Origin: Rhizoclosmatium globosum
Taxonomy: Eukaryota; Chytridiomycota; Chytridiomycetes; Chytridiales; Chytriomycetaceae
Reading direction: 5' to 3'
DNA length: 64,000 bases
NCBI GenBank assembly: GCA_002104985.1
Contig: MCGO01000003.1
Location: forward strand, 62,001 to 126,000
Part shown: positions 61,693 through 64,000 of the stretch, in pieces
How positions within the stretch are numbered: position 1 is the stretch's first letter
Layout: each line of letters opens with the position of its first letter
Program-made: the position numbers and the translations under genes
The notes under the pieces: generated by a model
What the model was told of the DNA's origin: nothing
Databases searched by the model: none
What the model saw: the letters and a program-made list of their open reading frames with translations, nothing else

Positions 61693-64000
61693 CTAAATGT
61701 CATCATCTCCTTCATCGTCAGTTCCACTTCCAGACAACAATCGGTACCGCCTCTCTGCAAACTTTTGCCACCCTTCCAACCGAACACGCTTCGAAACAGT
61801 TGATGAAACAGTGACAATACTCTGAGAGTCATCGGCCGTCACTTTAACAACGTCCTTGTTTGTTTCATCAGCAGCAGCGGCAGCGGCAGCGGCGGCAGCG
61901 GTATCCTCTTCTTCCTCCGTGATCCAAACCTCATCATTCATTCGGAATCCAACGTCAGCGCTCCTTCGAACGTTCTCCATGTGTCGACGAGAGTCAAACA
62001 AAAAGTCTAAGAAGAGGCCTGCGGCACGAGGGTTGCGCTTCAAGTCAATGAGAGTGATTGCGTTGGAACTGGGTTGCAACAAATCGATGCTATAACAAAC
62101 ATTATCAGCACACTTTCAAATAAGTATCACAAGGAAATACTCACATGAGAGAAAAGAAATCATACACAGTGTACTGCTCTGGAACCTTGGTATACTGATG
62201 CTCCCAGAACGTCTCAATCTCAAGCAAACTAACCAACCCGTCTTCATCGATATCCAAAACACGGAACCAGTAGTAGAGTCCAGAAATACTCGTCTTGTCT
62301 TCAACAGCCATGATGAAGCTCACAAACTCCTTGAATCCAAAGCACTTGATCTTGTTCTTGGCGAGCATCGAAACCGTGCTGGGGGCTGCTGGTGGAGCTC
62401 CAGGAACAGTGGATTCTTCTTCATCAGCTGAGCCTTCAGGCATAGTTGGAACCCGTCCATAACATTCAATGACTCGGGCGAGGGCAGCGTGAGAGAGACC
62501 ACGGTCAGCGTATCGTTCCAAATCGTGCAGCGTGAGGTACATATCGTGGTCTTTATCGAGCTCCCAGAAGGCGCAGTAGATAACGTAAAAGTCCTTGTAA
62601 GAGAAGGGGCTGGGATGCTAAGTCCGAGGGAATTTGTTGCGCTTTCAATATCGGAAATGATTTTGTAAAGGCCGGCAGTTCGGAAATCGCGGAGTGACAA
62701 CCGGTTACGGCCGTGGAAATGAGTTGAATAGAACAAACGAACGAGAACAGTTTCGGCTGTTTCAAAAATAATTCGCATAAGTTCCAATTAAAAAAATGAA
62801 TCAAAACTCACTAAATCGAGCCTGGAAATCAGGAGAAGAGGCCAAGAATGCAAATGCAGAGTTGTTTTCCAACACATCTAATACCCAATTAAAACTCAGA
62901 ACCCTTCACAAACGACAAAAAAAACAAAGCAACAAACCTTCCACAAAAACTTTGAAATCCTCAGGAACAAGATACCGCTCTCCATTTCCACGCTTCAAAA
63001 TCTCAAACGAAAGAGCCTCCATATCCGGGTTCCATCGCTGATACACAGTCTCCACAAACAACTCAAACTCAACCCACGTCACAACTCCAGACTCCGCCTT
63101 CCTCCGTAAGGCTACAGCACTTTTTATGCAACGCATACGACAAGTGTTTCGGGATCCGACAACAGACAGCAACACCATCAAACTCGTGGCGAGCCAGCGC
63201 CGCGGACTTTTGATAGTTTCCAATCGAGCGACGAATGACGTTTGTAGGCGATGTAGGGCTCGATGTCAATGTCTCGGCTGATGATGGGGTCGTTGGAGGG
63301 AAGAAGATGGGACGAGCCAAGTCGAGGACGTAGTTTGCGAGCTTCTCTTTTTCGCCCATGGCAACTTGTGGGCGGTATGTGAGGCGTGTTTTGAGGGCTT
63401 GCAGGGTTTGTGTGACGCCATCGGATTTTGTTTCGATGGAGATTGTGTCGATTGTGGAGAGGTCAGCGTCCGTGGCGGTAACAGCATCATTGGCATTGGC
63501 GGATGAGCCAGTTGATGTCAAGTCTGGGGTTTCGGTTGGTTCTTGGAGCTCGACGGTTGGAAGTTCAGCAGCAAGAGCCACGTCGGATTCAACAGCAGCT
63601 ACACTGACGTCCTTTTCTGCAATAACTTCAGAGTATTCTGGCAATTGAACTGCCTCTTTGACAGCGTCCTCCGCAACAACCTCCGCATAACTTCTTCCAC
63701 ATCAACAACAGCGACGACTACTTCCTCAACAGATGATGATTCAACAGACTTTGATGGATCCTGAACTTCGACCACTTGTGTCTCCACAACATCCTTCTTC
63801 TCCTCATCACCAGCCACATCAACATCGTCCTTGACAACCTCCAAATCAAATCCAGATGCAGAAACAGCACTCTCAACAACGAGAACATCGTCCTCATCCG
63901 CCTCCAACACCTGCTGCTGAATTTCATCTTCCACAACAACAACGACATCAACAACGACATCCACAACAGGAGCCGCAGTCACAGCCGTCACGACAGATTC
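61693..64000 (-). CDS. PPP2R3: Protein phosphatase 2A regulatory subunit B'' (PR72/PPP2R3 family), partial, with frame breaks
   Basis: The 5' end lies beyond the window. Exons read from the right: acidic Val/Asp-rich N-terminus (to 64000), 63176..about 63680, 62938..63111, 62812..62877, 62145..62756, 61693..62089. B'' subunits target PP2A and bind calcium by EF-hands. Family blocks: VLENNSAFAFLASSPDFQAR, YKDFYVIYCAFWELDKDHD (first EF-hand), YWFRVLDIDEDGLVSLLEIE (second), ITLIDLKRNPRAAGLFLDFL and EGWQKFAERRYRLL. Two frame changes remain: near 63680 (possibly a 41-nt intron), and near 62615, where one more C in a short C-run would restore LSIPAPFSYKDFY; no intron fits the latter. A poly-Ala run lies near 61880. 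Assembly indels are the likeliest cause. Confidence 0.82.

Overview
The window is nuclear DNA of a flagellated fungus, most likely a chytrid. Three things suggest this. Nearly every gene is split by short (about 45-150 nt) GT-AG introns, several with a CTAAC-like branch site. Several housekeeping genes are eukaryotic: phosphatidylinositol synthase, an SR-type RNA-binding protein, a Cid1-like nucleotidyltransferase and a PP2A B'' subunit. A radial spoke head protein (RSP4/6 family) implies a motile 9+2 flagellum. The placement is inferred from content; no rRNA or other taxonomic marker is present.

The dominant content is a very dense homeobox cluster. From about 6.2 kb to 61.2 kb I count 25 homeobox genes encoding 27 homeodomains, all of typical non-TALE type apart from one with a 2-residue insertion. 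Sixteen lie on the + strand between 6.2 and 31.7 kb, interrupted only by PIS1. Two more follow at 39.0-40.7 kb, two at 48.8-51.4 kb, and five on the minus strand at 52.1-61.2 kb. Two of the genes encode two homeodomains in one polypeptide. Neighbouring genes fall into subfamilies that share the residue at recognition-helix position 47 (I/V, N, F or Y), intron position, and flanking motifs (an N-arm PPT(S/T/N)G..RATK signature and a C-terminal MSIxALI signature). This points to local tandem duplication followed by divergence. Several copies have lost nearly invariant residues (W48 or N51).

Layout: 0-6 kb holds the 3' end of an unknown gene, a degenerate short-word repeat, an RRM/zinc-knuckle protein (minus) and, divergent from it, a CCCH-finger terminal nucleotidyltransferase (plus). 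6.2-31.7 kb is homeobox array 1 with PIS1 inside it. 32.0-38.4 kb is a minus-strand gene for a 1,875-residue protein with leucine-rich (tropomodulin-like) modules at both ends and a long Val/Thr/Glu repeat between them. 39.0-40.7 kb is a tight homeobox pair. 40.9-48.5 kb is five tandem minus-strand GT31-type glycosyltransferases. 48.8-53.3 kb holds three homeobox genes. 53.7-56.2 kb is the radial spoke gene. 56.4-61.2 kb holds four minus-strand homeobox genes. 61.7-64.0 kb is the 3' part of a PP2A B'' gene that runs off the window.

Some genes need a frame change that no clear intron explains (the 15.8-16.8 kb and 17.1-18.1 kb homeobox genes, and the PP2A B'' gene). These may be assembly indels, pseudogenisation or, at 15.97 and 16.06 kb, ATGA stop-start reinitiation. 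All gene models come from reading alone; splice sites were chosen by GT-AG signals and frame continuity.
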